Assembly: GCA_027533185.1 (NCBI GenBank)
Contig: JAPZTS010000009.1
Coordinates: 1-26,810 of the forward strand
Direction of reading: 5' to 3'
DNA: 26,810 nucleotides
DNA from: Leptospira sp.
Lineage (GTDB): Bacteria > Spirochaetota > Leptospiria > Leptospirales > Leptospiraceae
In this document: positions 1 to 9,186 of the stretch, one piece after another
How the letters are laid out: each line of letters starts with the position of its first letter
How positions within the stretch are numbered: the first letter of the stretch is position 1
Notes under the pieces: generated by a model
Told to the model about the DNA's origin: nothing
Databases searched by the model: none
The model's input: the letters and a program-made list of their open reading frames with translations, nothing else
Made by a program: the position numbers and the translations under genes

Positions 1-1
1 A

Positions 2-583
2 GAAAAACCTAAGTTAGTATCTGCCTCTACACTTGTCCAACTAGCAAGTGGTAGACCACTAAAAAACTTCCAAGACCTTAGGAATGGTCGCGGACTGTAC
101 ATGGATCTCACTCATGAGATTATCTCCACCCTTGGCATTGAAGAATTAAAAACGGGAGACCCACTTTTGAACAAACGAAATCCTAAAGATTTAGGATTTC
201 AACTCACCCAGAACTTTCGAGACTATGGTTTAATTTTATACGAATACTTTATCACGGATAAAATTGGTCATGCTATGGATTGGAGCAATGCAGAGCGGGT
301 GATTTTCAATTTAGAGGAATTTTTTGCTGGAATTCTAAAGGGAATCGACATCAATCAAGATCTATTGATTGTTTCGAGTGACCATGGCAATATGGAAGAC
401 CTGAGTCAAAAAAATCATACAGAAAACCCAGCGGCCACCATCCTTTATGGAAAGGATGCTGACCGCATCGCTGGCAACATACATACATTAGCTGATATTG
501 TTCCAGAAATCTATAAGATTTTCAATCTTACAGAAGACTTAGAAAATATAACTAATAATGAGTTCCTAAAATCTACGAATTAA
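2..583 (+). CDS. Metalloenzyme of the alkaline phosphatase superfamily (phosphoglycerate/phosphopentomutase-like), 5' truncated
   Basis: The reading frame is open from base 2, so the first ATG at 101 is internal and the gene starts before the window. The visible C-terminal part (about 193 residues) carries hallmarks of the metalloenzyme (PF01676-type) fold shared by cofactor-independent phosphoglycerate mutase and phosphopentomutase: TDKIGH, the metal-binding SSDHGNMED, and HTENP near the C-terminus. These residues normally bind two divalent metals at a phosphotransfer site. I cannot tell from the C-terminal part alone whether it is a mutase or another phosphotransfer or hydrolytic member. 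The protein is probably cytoplasmic. The gene converges on the TPR gene at 580-1728, and the two stop codons overlap by 4 bp (TAA here at 581-583). Confidence 0.75.
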   Translation, partial: EKPKLVSASTLVQLASGRPLKNFQDLRNGRGLYMDLTHEIISTLGIEELKTGDPLLNKRNPKDLGFQLTQNFRDYGLILYEYFITDKIGHAMDWSNAERVIFNLEEFFAGILKGIDINQDLLIVSSDHGNMEDLSQKNHTENPAATILYGKDADRIAGNIHTLADIVPEIYKIFNLTEDLENITNNEFLKSTN

Positions 584-1728
584 AACTCCAAATCATTTCC
601 ATTTTCTTTAGATTGATGATTAGAGTTTTTGGCACCGAGCGAATCCTCTGAATCATTAACATCTCTGAATTGATCCAAGGATTCTTTTTTCCATGCCATC
701 GCTTTTTCTGTAATCTGGTTTTTAGGGTATTTATCAATTATCGTTTGGAAGACAGATGCTGCATTTTCATACTTCCCTTGTCTAAAGTAAATGGTTCCTT
801 TTTTGTAAAGTCCCGCTTGGTCAAGAGAATAGTCTGAATTCGTTAACAACCGATTGATGAATGTCAAAGATTCTTTTTGTTTTCCCAGTGCATCATAAGC
901 AACTGATATATAATACAATGCTTCCTCTTCCTTTTTGGATCCGGAATTTACGAGTAGTGATTTATTGAAGAGATCAATACTACGGCTGTACTGTTTATTC
1001 GTAAATGCTGACTTTGCTTCCTGAAAAACACCGTCTTTATATTCATTCACTACTTTTGCGTCAGGACCTGCAAGTTGCGATTCAACGCCGATGTATTCAT
1101 CAAATACATCAAAACTTGCCCAGTCCTTTCCTAATTTCTTAAGAGACCTACCCCAACCAATCCTTGCAGAAGTGTTATTTGGATCTTCTTGGAGTGACAA
1201 AACATAATTTTTTCGTGCATCTTCAAATTCTTTTTTGGTTAAATGAAAATCACCGAGTGCTAAAAATGCATTAGATCTCAACTTCGGATCAGAGGAAGTT
1301 TGCAAAACAGATTCAATATGTGTTTTTCCTTCCGGATCATTTCCGAGTTTTAATAAAAGATTTCCCAAAGAAAAAGATAACAGCTCTTTTTCCTCTGGTT
1401 TCAAATCTTTAAATTTCTTTAATTCTTTATAAACATCAAGAGCTGGGTAAAAATCTTTATTCTTTTCCAATGCTCTCGCCAGGTTGTATTTAATTCTAAA
1501 TGTATAGTCCGAATGTTCAGACTTACTGGAAAGTTCAGAAAAGATTGAAATGGCTTTTTCATTGCTAAGAGAATTCGATTGTTTTATATACTCCTCCCCT
1601 TCCTTAATTTTCTCCAAAAGCGAATTTCTTTTTTCTTCCTTCGATTGAACTGTATTCTGATAGTATACCGTTGTTATACCGGCCAAAATAAACATAAGTC
1701 CTGTTATAGATATCAATAAACGATTCAT
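580..1728 (-). CDS. Membrane-anchored tetratricopeptide repeat protein
   Basis: Encodes 382 residues. The N-terminus (about residues 4-23, hydrophobic after MNR) looks like an uncleaved signal anchor, and there is no lipobox Cys. The rest is built of TPR-like helical pairs, for example ALDVYKELKKF, SNAFLALGDFHL, ARKNYVLSLQEDPNN, SIDLFNKSLLVN, and YENAASVFQTIIDKYPKNQ near residue 330. TPR proteins act as protein-interaction scaffolds, so the likely place is the periplasmic face of the inner membrane, but the partner is unknown. The C-terminus is polar (Asn, Ser, Glu, Asp) and probably disordered. The start codon overlaps the upstream gene's stop as ATGA (1725-1728) and has AGAGG a few bases upstream, so the two genes are translationally coupled. 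No specific gene name recognised. Confidence 0.8.
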   Translation of the reverse strand: MNRLLISITGLMFILAGITTVYYQNTVQSKEEKRNSLLEKIKEGEEYIKQSNSLSNEKAISIFSELSSKSEHSDYTFRIKYNLARALEKNKDFYPALDVYKELKKFKDLKPEEKELLSFSLGNLLLKLGNDPEGKTHIESVLQTSSDPKLRSNAFLALGDFHLTKKEFEDARKNYVLSLQEDPNNTSARIGWGRSLKKLGKDWASFDVFDEYIGVESQLAGPDAKVVNEYKDGVFQEAKSAFTNKQYSRSIDLFNKSLLVNSGSKKEEEALYYISVAYDALGKQKESLTFINRLLTNSDYSLDQAGLYKKGTIYFRQGKYENAASVFQTIIDKYPKNQITEKAMAWKKESLDQFRDVNDSEDSLGAKNSNHQSKENGNDLEF

Positions 1729-3410
1729 AAGTTGCCTCTGTTGGGTTGGTTTAATGCCATATTAGTCCAAAATTCCGTTCTTGCGGGCGAATAGGCTTTT
1801 GTTTCCTTCCTCAATAGATACTTGAGTGCCTTTTTCGATTCCCCTATTTTCTGATACGATACACCTAAGAAAAAATAAGCCTTGCCCCTTAGGTATTCAT
1901 TCGGGTTTCGTTTTAAATACTCTTCAATTCTGTAGACAGCAGTTTCATACTTTTTATTGAATACTGTCTCCCGAATGATTCGATTCAAATCCGTCTGTCC
2001 TAAATCGTACTCAACAGTTGCGAATTTTTCTTCCTTGTTATCCCTTGACTCTTCCCGAGTAACATCCATTTTAGTTTGGTCCGCGGGCGAAACATAGTGT
2101 TCATTGGTATCCTTTTTAGCTTCCTGTTTTTTTGTCTCATTGTCAGCCAAGGTAACGGGAGCCTCTTCAGGCGTTTCAAGATTTCTATCAAATTCATATC
2201 TAAAAAAAGACACATTCTCTCTCAGATTAAAATCTTCGGGTATTGAATTTGATTTCGCTGTGATTCCAAAATAGAGATCCTCAATTTCTTTCAATTCTTT
2301 GATAAAAAAGTTTGTCTTGGGATGAGATATAGAAGCAACTTTTACAACAGAACCAGCTCCAAACGATGATGGTCCTTTATCCAATGGTTTTGTTGAGGCA
2401 TATATCGTATAGATCGTACTTTCATCTGCTTCCTCCGCGCGAATCCAACTGATGACCGCGCCCTTACCAACGCGTTCATAACCAACACCGCGTACATGCA
2501 TGGTACCTGGAGCATCTACCTCAGGTTTGACTTCCCGCACGGGTTCAGAACGCGTAGTTGGTTGAGTCTTCGGTGTTTCTTCCAAGATAACTTCCGCTGA
2601 GGTTTTGTTTGGTTGCTTGATGTAAAAAACACGGATCGTAGATTTTTTATCTTCTAAAGGGAGAGACTCTTCGCCTCCGACTTGTTTTACGGAGACACCA
2701 TAATAAATAGTTCGGGATTGAGTTAAATCCTGATCCAAAAATGTTAGCGATGGATGGCTTACTTCAACTAACTTTTCTGCACGTTGCATTAGCGGCAAGC
2801 TCGTTAAAGGCGAATTCGAGCGGTAAACCGTGTAGATTGTTCTTCCTGCAGTTGCACCGACGGGCGGAGTCCAATTCAATCTTACATTATTCCTTTCGAT
2901 AGTTGCGGACAGTTCAGAAACTCCGCCAACCAGTGGCATAAAACTGGCATCACCAGGAAAGGCTGGAAAATCAGATGAAACAGGTAGCGATGCTTCATCT
3001 TCTATGATTGTAGGAATTACTGTGTAATTTTGATTCGCAAAAAGTTTCACCTCTCTTTTGCGCACATCACCCACCATAACAATCGCATAGAAATAGGTTC
3101 CAGGTTTTAGATTGTAATCAAAATGATTACGCATTCCACCTAGACCAGTAGATCTGAATCTACCGAGTGAATCAGCTATGTATAATTTCTCAGGAGTATC
3201 AATAATGGAATTTGATCTAGCAATGATGATTTCACCTTCTCCTCTGGGAGGCTCCCAGTCCAATCGAATGGATTTTTTGTCGGGAAGAAGTGAGGATCTA
3301 AGAACTTTGATTACGGTGGGATTTTTCCCCTCATCAAAATTTATTTCGGAATGGATTGGGTACAAAAATAACAATCCAAAGAGAAAACAAATTCGAAGGG
3401 AGAATTTCAT
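1725..3410 (-). CDS. Exported protein with fibronectin-III-like repeats and a C-terminal TPR segment
   Basis: Encodes 561 residues. The N-terminus MKFSLRICFLFGLLFLYPIHS is a signal peptide that would be cut after about residue 21 (no Cys, so signal peptidase I). Three beta-sandwich-like repeats follow, each opening with a fibronectin-III-type strand: IRLDWEPP (about 47-54), VRLNWTPP (about 175-182) and VISWIRAEEADES (about 318-330). The last two are followed by similar strands, TIYTVYRS and TIYTIYAS. A charged, Lys/Glu-rich linker (about 410-465) leads to a C-terminal TPR-like helical segment (YETAVYRIEEYLKRNPNEYLRGKAYFFLGVSY). It is probably a periplasmic or surface-exposed adaptor. It forms a two-gene unit with the downstream TPR protein (ATGA overlap), suggesting the two products work together. 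Function unknown. Confidence 0.78.
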   Translation of the reverse strand: MKFSLRICFLFGLLFLYPIHSEINFDEGKNPTVIKVLRSSLLPDKKSIRLDWEPPRGEGEIIIARSNSIIDTPEKLYIADSLGRFRSTGLGGMRNHFDYNLKPGTYFYAIVMVGDVRKREVKLFANQNYTVIPTIIEDEASLPVSSDFPAFPGDASFMPLVGGVSELSATIERNNVRLNWTPPVGATAGRTIYTVYRSNSPLTSLPLMQRAEKLVEVSHPSLTFLDQDLTQSRTIYYGVSVKQVGGEESLPLEDKKSTIRVFYIKQPNKTSAEVILEETPKTQPTTRSEPVREVKPEVDAPGTMHVRGVGYERVGKGAVISWIRAEEADESTIYTIYASTKPLDKGPSSFGAGSVVKVASISHPKTNFFIKELKEIEDLYFGITAKSNSIPEDFNLRENVSFFRYEFDRNLETPEEAPVTLADNETKKQEAKKDTNEHYVSPADQTKMDVTREESRDNKEEKFATVEYDLGQTDLNRIIRETVFNKKYETAVYRIEEYLKRNPNEYLRGKAYFFLGVSYQKIGESKKALKYLLRKETKAYSPARTEFWTNMALNQPNRGNL

Positions 3411-3490
3411 ATATAGATTTTCGGTGGTGGAGTTACTCGAATTGAATTTTTCTATTGTACTTTCCTAGCTTTTCTCTTAGTTTTGACATA

Positions 3491-4150
3491 ATGTCGGAAA
3501 CAGACTATTATAGATCTATCAAATACCAAGAGTATCTGATGTCGAGTCATAGAAGAGAGGTCTGTCCTCCCGAAGACGTATATGCATTTTTCAATTGGAA
3601 GGGGCTTACCAATCTTGTTGATTTTGGATCGGGACTTGGATTCTATTTTACAGAATTCCGGAAGTGGTTTCCCCATGTTTGGATTTGGGCAGCTGAATGT
3701 GAACAGGAGGTCATCGACAGAATCCTGAGGCGAAAGCTCCTGGAGGGAATTGAACAACTTACTCCCTTTCATATGGATAAGTCTGACCATCCCCTGCTTC
3801 CCGAATGGATTCCGGTTCCCGAGATTATTTTTGCTTCGCTCTCTCTCTCAACCTTTCCGAATCCAGGACTTGCCATGGATGGTTTGATTCGATCCATGAA
3901 GGCCGATGGTCGATTGTTCATAATAGATTGGGCAAAGACGGAATCAGGATTTGGACCCAAAATCAATGAAAAGATTTCTTTAGATAAGATGAAGTTTCTT
4001 GCGGAAGATTACAAATTAGATGTCGTTAAATCCGGACGAATCTCCGAATTCTTTTACGGAATGGAAGTGAAGGCTAGTAGTAAGTTTGTCTATGGGTATT
4101 ATGATTTAAAGGAAGAAGAGGATGAAGATTCGGTAGTATTTAAGATTTAA
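3491..4150 (+). CDS. Class I SAM-dependent methyltransferase
   Basis: Encodes 219 residues from the ATG at 3491. A TTG at 3455 would add 12 residues (MYFPSFSLSFDI), but these do not look like part of the fold, so I prefer MSETDYYRSIKYQEYL. Motif I of class I methyltransferases is visible as LVDFGSGLGFYFTEF, followed by the acidic end of strand 2 (IWAAECE). Later strands are PEIIFASLSLSTF and the post-I segment GRLFIIDWA. The substrate is unknown. The acidic C-terminal tail (KEEEDEDS) is not part of the catalytic fold. The gene is divergent from the fibronectin-III-like gene across an 80-bp gap. No convincing Shine-Dalgarno sequence precedes either start, so the exact N-terminus is uncertain. 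Confidence 0.75.
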   Translation: MSETDYYRSIKYQEYLMSSHRREVCPPEDVYAFFNWKGLTNLVDFGSGLGFYFTEFRKWFPHVWIWAAECEQEVIDRILRRKLLEGIEQLTPFHMDKSDHPLLPEWIPVPEIIFASLSLSTFPNPGLAMDGLIRSMKADGRLFIIDWAKTESGFGPKINEKISLDKMKFLAEDYKLDVVKSGRISEFFYGMEVKASSKFVYGYYDLKEEEDEDSVVFKI

Positions 4151-4196
4151 ATACGAAATATAGAGACCAATTGAGCCTTCTTATACCTTACCTGGT

Positions 4197-5471
4197 ATGT
4201 GGAGCGAAGAACAACTAAAGATCATTCAATCAAACGAAAAAACGATCCAAGTCATTGCTGGTGCGGGTTCTGGAAAAACAGCAACAATGGTTGGTTTACT
4301 GGAAGAACGTGAAAAAAATTCACAGTTTCGACCAGATAAAACCTTGGTGATCACATTTACTAAAAAAGCAACAAAGGAATTTAAAGATCGGTGTCTAAAA
4401 AAAAATCTTTCGAATCAATATAGAATTTCTACTTTCCACGCTTTTTGCTTTCGTATCCTGAAGAAATTTCATTCTGCTTATAAGTCAAAAACTCTTAAAC
4501 TTTTACCTGAAAATCTAAAATGGAAGGAGACCAAAAGTTTTTTCCATCCCTATAGGTTTGTCATTGGTGGGATTCCATTCCCAGTGTTATTGAAAAATAA
4601 AGGAAAAGAGTTTAAAAAAATATCAGAAGATTTATACATTCGATATGTAAATTTTCTAAAGAATTATAAGTTACAACATTCCTACTTTGAGTTGGAGGAT
4701 ATCTTAGAAGATTTTAAAGAATGCCTTCTATGCAGCCCAGATTTACTGGATTCGTTGAGATCTAGTATTCAAAGCGTCATCGTTGATGAATTCCAAGATA
4801 CAGATCCCGTGCAATTAGAAATTTTAAAAATAATGAATCCCTCTTCTTTAGTTGTGGTTGGAGATGATTGGCAGGCTATCTACGGATTTCGAGGAGCGGA
4901 CCCATGGCCATTTTTAAACTTCGAATCTTATTTTCCTGACGTAAAAAAATTCTATCTTTCAACTAACTTTCGATCCGTGAGGGACATCATTTTGCACTCA
5001 CAAATCCCGATACTTAAAAACAAATTTCAAATTCAAAAAAAGATTCTAAACCACAGAAAAGATATTGGCATCTTTCAGGTCATAACAGTTTCAAAAAACA
5101 CAAACTATCTAAGCGATTATTACAATGATTTACCCAAGGATACAACTGTTCTTGTTCGAACCAATTTTAGAAAACATATCTGGAAAACCTCTGGGGTTTC
5201 AGAATCAAAGATATCTACGATTCATAGCGCCAAAGGTTTAGAATATCCGTCTGTTTTGGTAGATTTAACGGCAGGATGGGGAAAAGCAAAAGATGTAGAT
5301 ATCGAAGAAGAGCGGAGGATCCTATACGTGGCACTTTCTCGTGCTGAAACGTCTCTTTCTGTCCTTGTTCCGGAAAATCCTAAAGATGGCGACGTATCTA
5401 AAGAGTTTGCTACTTATTTTCAGAAGCGGGAGTTCCTACCAAAACTAGCTTTACGTCTCTTTTCCATTTGA
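4197..5471 (+). CDS. Compact UvrD/Rep-family (superfamily 1A) ATP-dependent DNA helicase
   Basis: Encodes 424 residues with a complete SF1A motif series: Walker A AGAGSGKT (21-28), motif Ia ITFTKKATKEF (52-62), STFHAF (78-83), Walker B VDEFQDTD (196-203), motif III VVGDDWQAIYGFRGAD (220-235), motif IV YLSTNFRS (about 253-260), motif V TIHSAKGLEYPSVLVD (about 343-358) and motif VI RRILYVALSRAE (about 378-389). The family unwinds DNA 3' to 5' during repair or replication restart. At 424 residues it is much shorter than UvrD, Rep or PcrA (about 670-720), so most of the 1B/2B insertions and the C-terminal extension are missing; this may be a specialised short paralogue. The start is ATG at 4197. 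It lies 46 bp after the methyltransferase gene and 19 bp before a tRNA gene. Confidence 0.88.
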   Translation: MWSEEQLKIIQSNEKTIQVIAGAGSGKTATMVGLLEEREKNSQFRPDKTLVITFTKKATKEFKDRCLKKNLSNQYRISTFHAFCFRILKKFHSAYKSKTLKLLPENLKWKETKSFFHPYRFVIGGIPFPVLLKNKGKEFKKISEDLYIRYVNFLKNYKLQHSYFELEDILEDFKECLLCSPDLLDSLRSSIQSVIVDEFQDTDPVQLEILKIMNPSSLVVVGDDWQAIYGFRGADPWPFLNFESYFPDVKKFYLSTNFRSVRDIILHSQIPILKNKFQIQKKILNHRKDIGIFQVITVSKNTNYLSDYYNDLPKDTTVLVRTNFRKHIWKTSGVSESKISTIHSAKGLEYPSVLVDLTAGWGKAKDVDIEEERRILYVALSRAETSLSVLVPENPKDGDVSKEFATYFQKREFLPKLALRLFSI

Positions 5472-5490
5472 TGATATGGTTCTATTCTTT

Positions 5491-5564
<74 letters not shown>

Positions 5565-5584
5565 AACCAAATGGATACCAGCCG

Positions 5585-6265
5585 ATGAAACACGCCAGGC
5601 CCCAGGAAGAGACCTTCCTAACCATTTATTTCCTTCTTTTTTCCCTTCTGTCCTATTTTGTCCTTTTCCACACGGATTCTAGTTCCGGTTGGAAATTTTT
5701 TAACCTCACTATTTTATACCACCTTACATTTAGTATATTTACGTACACCTTCCGATTATTTACTCCATTTCAGATTTGGAAATTTTTACTACCTCTTTCG
5801 ATACTCATGGTGTTTCCCGATTGGTTTTTATCAGCAGTTCTAAAGATACTAGTTTTTCCAGAAGATGGATTTTATAAAATAGGAACTGTTTCGGGTTATA
5901 TGGCAGGCCTCTGGTCAATCCCACTTTTTTTTACCGTTTACACTGGTCTAAAATTGGAAGAACGATCTGTTTCAATCATCGGTACCTGTTTCTGGGTAGG
6001 AATTCTTTCGCTTGCGATCTTCGGTGGATCAGAGGCAACCCTTTGGACCTTGGGCTCTTGGTATGCAACGGGAGTAAAAATGTGGAACCATATTGCTCTC
6101 TATGTTTTGATTCCTGAGTTGATCCTTGGAGTCACTGCCTATCTCGCCTACCAAGGATTCCATGAATCTCCCTTTCTCTTTCGACTTGGGATTCAGTTTT
6201 TGATTATGATTCTTTACCTAGGAAATTTAGGATTTTTCTATCTTCTCATTGAAAGGATTTTTTAA
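5585..6265 (+). CDS. Polytopic inner-membrane protein of unknown function
   Basis: Encodes 226 residues from the ATG at 5585. The frame is open further upstream, but a start at 5528 would lie inside the tRNA-Val gene and give the well-known artefact MVEVTGSNPV, so it is rejected. I see about six or seven hydrophobic segments: roughly residues 10-28, 38-56, 65-85, 104-122, 129-150, 170-190 and 200-224. Loops carry few charges. It may belong to an uncharacterised membrane family (a DUF6989-like assignment is possible but I cannot confirm it). There are no catalytic motifs I recognise. The start lies only 20 bp after the tRNA 3' end with no clear Shine-Dalgarno sequence, so expression may depend on the upstream transcript. 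Confidence 0.65.
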   Translation: MKHARPQEETFLTIYFLLFSLLSYFVLFHTDSSSGWKFFNLTILYHLTFSIFTYTFRLFTPFQIWKFLLPLSILMVFPDWFLSAVLKILVFPEDGFYKIGTVSGYMAGLWSIPLFFTVYTGLKLEERSVSIIGTCFWVGILSLAIFGGSEATLWTLGSWYATGVKMWNHIALYVLIPELILGVTAYLAYQGFHESPFLFRLGIQFLIMILYLGNLGFFYLLIERIF

Positions 6266-6514
6266 ACCACAGTATAGCTTTGTTAGGTTGGGGTTCGTTC
6301 TAATTGGTTGCGTGGAGTGAACTTTGGGGAGTTTTCTCTTCCCAAGCTCTAAACAGATTTACAAAAGAGATTTGGCTATTTAGTGATTCGATTGCAATGG
6401 GATACTAACTCCCAGGTCAAAAGATTCTCGGATACCTTCAGTTCCAAATTCTGGCCCCCTACGCAAAAGAAACCCTAGAAATGCTTGTTTTTTCCATCCC
6501 TTTTGGAAGTTTAG

Positions 6515-7756
6515 ATGGATATGCTTCGATCCTTCAGAAGGCTTGGTTTTCTGATTTTTTTCTCTCTGTTTTCGTTTCTTTTTCTTGAATTGTTTTTGAA
6601 TTTTGCAAACCCACCTGCTCTACGCTACTACCGAGATGTAAAACTATTGCATGCATACCATCCCGAATATGGTGTAACTCTAGCTGCCAATGAAAATCGA
6701 TTTGTACGACACTATGCAGACCTTTGGCAAGGAAGATTTACGACAAATTCTCTTGGATTGCGTGGTAAAGAGGAACCAAATCCAAATCTACCCAAGCTCG
6801 TGTGCCTAGGAGATAGTATGGTAATGGGTTTTGGTGTATCCGATGAGGATACGTTTTGTTCCCTTTTGAATGGAATACAGATTAAAGGCAAAACCTATCA
6901 AAGTTTAAACTTTGGTGTGGATGCATACGGCTCTATGGGTTCCTACAAACGTCTGCTTGATATGTCCGAAAAAGTTTCAGATATACAGGAAGTCCTTTTT
7001 TTTGTTTCACCTAATGATTTTACAATGCCAGAAGAGTTGCGTGCCCAAGGAATTTTGCCAGATGATGAATCAGATGCTTTACATGAGAATGATTTGGTCT
7101 GGAAAAAAAATTTTAAAACTCAATTTGAGTTAACAAGGGTTTCCTTTTTGATTCATGCTCTAAAACTTGCCTATGAGCAGACTAAAGTAAAACTTTTGAT
7201 CACCAAATACTCCATTCTAACAGACCTTAGTGTATTTATAAGCCATCCATTTCGTTATTTTCACGACAGTTTTTTCCTGCCGATAAAACAAGAAAATTGT
7301 AATCCAAAAGAATCAAATTTTGAATGCCCAGGTCCAGTCCCCGGAATCCAAATAACTTGCACAGACAAACCAGATGAACCATCCAGTTTGCCTCCTCTTG
7401 GCGAAACAACGACAAGAGCATATGATTCCATGATCACACTCGCAAAAGAAAAAGGCATAAAACTTACACCTGTTTTTTTGCCCATGCAAATTGAGGAAGT
7501 GTATTGTCGACAGCTCGGAAAATTCAATTCATTGGGAAATTATGCAACAAGAGCAAAATTGTATTTTGAATCAAAGGGTGTTAAAACGATCGATCTTCTC
7601 CCGAACACCGACCAGATGTGTGGAAGAACCTTCGTTACAAAAGGAATTCAAAAAAAGGCGGTGATCCAAGACTACTACATCCCGGGCGACGGTCATCTAA
7701 CGAAAATTGGAAATCTATGGGCAAAAGAGTCCATCGTTAAGGAGTTAACAAAATAA
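6515..7756 (+). CDS. SGNH/GDSL-hydrolase-like protein, probable O-acyltransferase partner of the MBOAT protein
   Basis: Encodes 413 residues. One N-terminal membrane segment (about 10-30) should place the rest in the periplasm. SGNH blocks are visible: block I LGDSMVMGFG with nucleophile Ser101, block II NFGVDAYGS (about 132-140), block III VSPND (164-168), and the Asp/His block GDGHLT with Asp392 and His394. ATG 6515 is preceded directly by an in-frame TAG and has GGAAG at 6505-6509, which fixes the start. The stop shares a base with the next start (TAATG), so the gene is coupled to the MBOAT gene. SGNH plus MBOAT pairs (AlgI with AlgJ/AlgX, PatA/PatB-type) transfer acyl groups across the membrane onto polysaccharide. 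The acceptor here is unknown. Confidence 0.82.
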   Translation: MDMLRSFRRLGFLIFFSLFSFLFLELFLNFANPPALRYYRDVKLLHAYHPEYGVTLAANENRFVRHYADLWQGRFTTNSLGLRGKEEPNPNLPKLVCLGDSMVMGFGVSDEDTFCSLLNGIQIKGKTYQSLNFGVDAYGSMGSYKRLLDMSEKVSDIQEVLFFVSPNDFTMPEELRAQGILPDDESDALHENDLVWKKNFKTQFELTRVSFLIHALKLAYEQTKVKLLITKYSILTDLSVFISHPFRYFHDSFFLPIKQENCNPKESNFECPGPVPGIQITCTDKPDEPSSLPPLGETTTRAYDSMITLAKEKGIKLTPVFLPMQIEEVYCRQLGKFNSLGNYATRAKLYFESKGVKTIDLLPNTDQMCGRTFVTKGIQKKAVIQDYYIPGDGHLTKIGNLWAKESIVKELTK

Positions 7757-9186
7757 TGCTCTTTAATTCCGTACACTATCTTCTCTTTGCACCTATTGTT
7801 ATATTCTTTTATTTTTATTTTCCAAAGAGATTCCAATCCATTCTTTTATTTGTAGTTAGTTTGTATTTTTATGCTATCTTTCGTATTCCTTTTTTAGCAT
7901 TACTTGTATTTTCTTTTGTGATTACAAAATATTCTGTGGACCGAATGGAAATTTCATCCAATCGAACCGGACGGACTCTTTGGTTAAACGTTGCTATTTG
8001 GAGCAATTTGGGACTACTTTTTGTTTTTAAGTATCTAGATTTTTCTATTAAAGTTTGGAACCAGACCTTTCAGTTTACCCCTTGTGATCCAGGATTTGTT
8101 CAAAAATCGGGAATCTTACTCCCAATGGGAATTAGTTTTTTCACCTTACAAGCTGTATCTTATGCGGTTGATGTATATAAAGGAGTAGTTGACCGAGCTA
8201 AATCAATCTTTCACTTCGGTCTCTTCATTTCTTTTTTCCCGCAGCTAGTAGCGGGTCCCATTTTACGAGCAAGTGATGTACTCCACCAGTTCTTAGAGCC
8301 AAAAGAGTTTCAATGGGAAAATTTAAAAAAGGGAATTAAACAGCTGTTTTGGGGCATTTTTAAAAAGACATTCATTGCAGATCCAATTTCTTATGTTATA
8401 GATCCAATATACAATTCTCCTGCCGAATACAATTGGGTAGGAATGTGGGTTGCAGCATCTTTTTTTGCAATCCAAATCTACTGTGATTTTTCAGGTTACT
8501 CTGATATTGCAATTGGTACGGCTCGGATATTAGGGTTTCATATTCCTAAAAATTTTGACAGACCCTTTTTATCCGGAACTCTTAGCGAACTTTGGAGAAG
8601 GTGGCATATCTCATTTTCCTCTTGGCTCCGAGATTATGTTTATATCTCTCTTGGCGGCAATAGAAGAGGAGAGGTTTTTGCTTACGTCAATCTATTCTTA
8701 ACAACATTTGTATCTGGAATTTGGCATGGTGCCGATTGGACTTTTGTTCTTTGGGGAACACTCCATTCCACAATGATGGTAATCGAAAAGTTTGTATTTA
8801 AATTCAAAACGATTAAAAACTTTTGGGACTCGGTTCCTAGATTCATCCAGCCCATTTATCCACTAGGCATCTTTGTGCTTTCTTGTTTTTTCTTTCGAGC
8901 CAAACCAACTCCAGAAGTAGAGACAGGACTTCAAATTGCGACAACTATGATTGAACGCGCATTTACAGGTGCAAGTGGATTGTTTCCAAATATCGATTGG
9001 AACTTGTATGCTTTAATCGGAATTCTATTCTTTGTGGATATCGTTCAGAACCAAAAAGAAGATCGATTTGACTACATAACAGAAAATCCGTATATATTGT
9101 ATCCTTTCTGCATCATCATGTATATAATTGCGTTCATCGTTTACAGTGTAACTGTCTCGAGTCCTTTTTTATACTTCCAGTTTTGA
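7756..9186 (+). CDS. MBOAT-family membrane O-acyltransferase (AlgI/DltB-like)
   Basis: Encodes 476 residues with many membrane segments. Family signatures are LPMGISFFTLQAVSYAVD (about 122-139), QLVAGPILR (about 163-171), YCDFSGYSDIAIGTA (about 242-256), RRWHISFSSWLRDYVYISLGG (281-301, His284) and the catalytic-His signature SGIWHGADWTFVLWG with His324. Known relatives move acyl groups from a cytoplasmic donor to a periplasmic acceptor, as in alginate acetylation or D-alanylation. Directly coupled to the upstream SGNH protein by a TAATG junction, so both probably modify the same envelope polysaccharide. A hairpin starting directly after the stop codon probably ends or protects the transcript. 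alg and dlt genes are absent here, so no pathway name is justified. Confidence 0.92.
   Translation: MLFNSVHYLLFAPIVIFFYFYFPKRFQSILLFVVSLYFYAIFRIPFLALLVFSFVITKYSVDRMEISSNRTGRTLWLNVAIWSNLGLLFVFKYLDFSIKVWNQTFQFTPCDPGFVQKSGILLPMGISFFTLQAVSYAVDVYKGVVDRAKSIFHFGLFISFFPQLVAGPILRASDVLHQFLEPKEFQWENLKKGIKQLFWGIFKKTFIADPISYVIDPIYNSPAEYNWVGMWVAASFFAIQIYCDFSGYSDIAIGTARILGFHIPKNFDRPFLSGTLSELWRRWHISFSSWLRDYVYISLGGNRRGEVFAYVNLFLTTFVSGIWHGADWTFVLWGTLHSTMMVIEKFVFKFKTIKNFWDSVPRFIQPIYPLGIFVLSCFFFRAKPTPEVETGLQIATTMIERAFTGASGLFPNIDWNLYALIGILFFVDIVQNQKEDRFDYITENPYILYPFCIIMYIIAFIVYSVTVSSPFLYFQF

Noticed and set aside
3455..3490. TTG start for the methyltransferase
   Set aside because: The extra 12 residues do not fit the fold, and an ATG follows at 3491.
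6266..6514. A gene or gene remnant between the membrane protein and the SGNH gene
   Set aside because: All frames are broken by stops and none reads convincingly as protein. An imperfect inverted repeat (TTGGG/CCCAA, 6323-6344) has no U-run and was not called a terminator.
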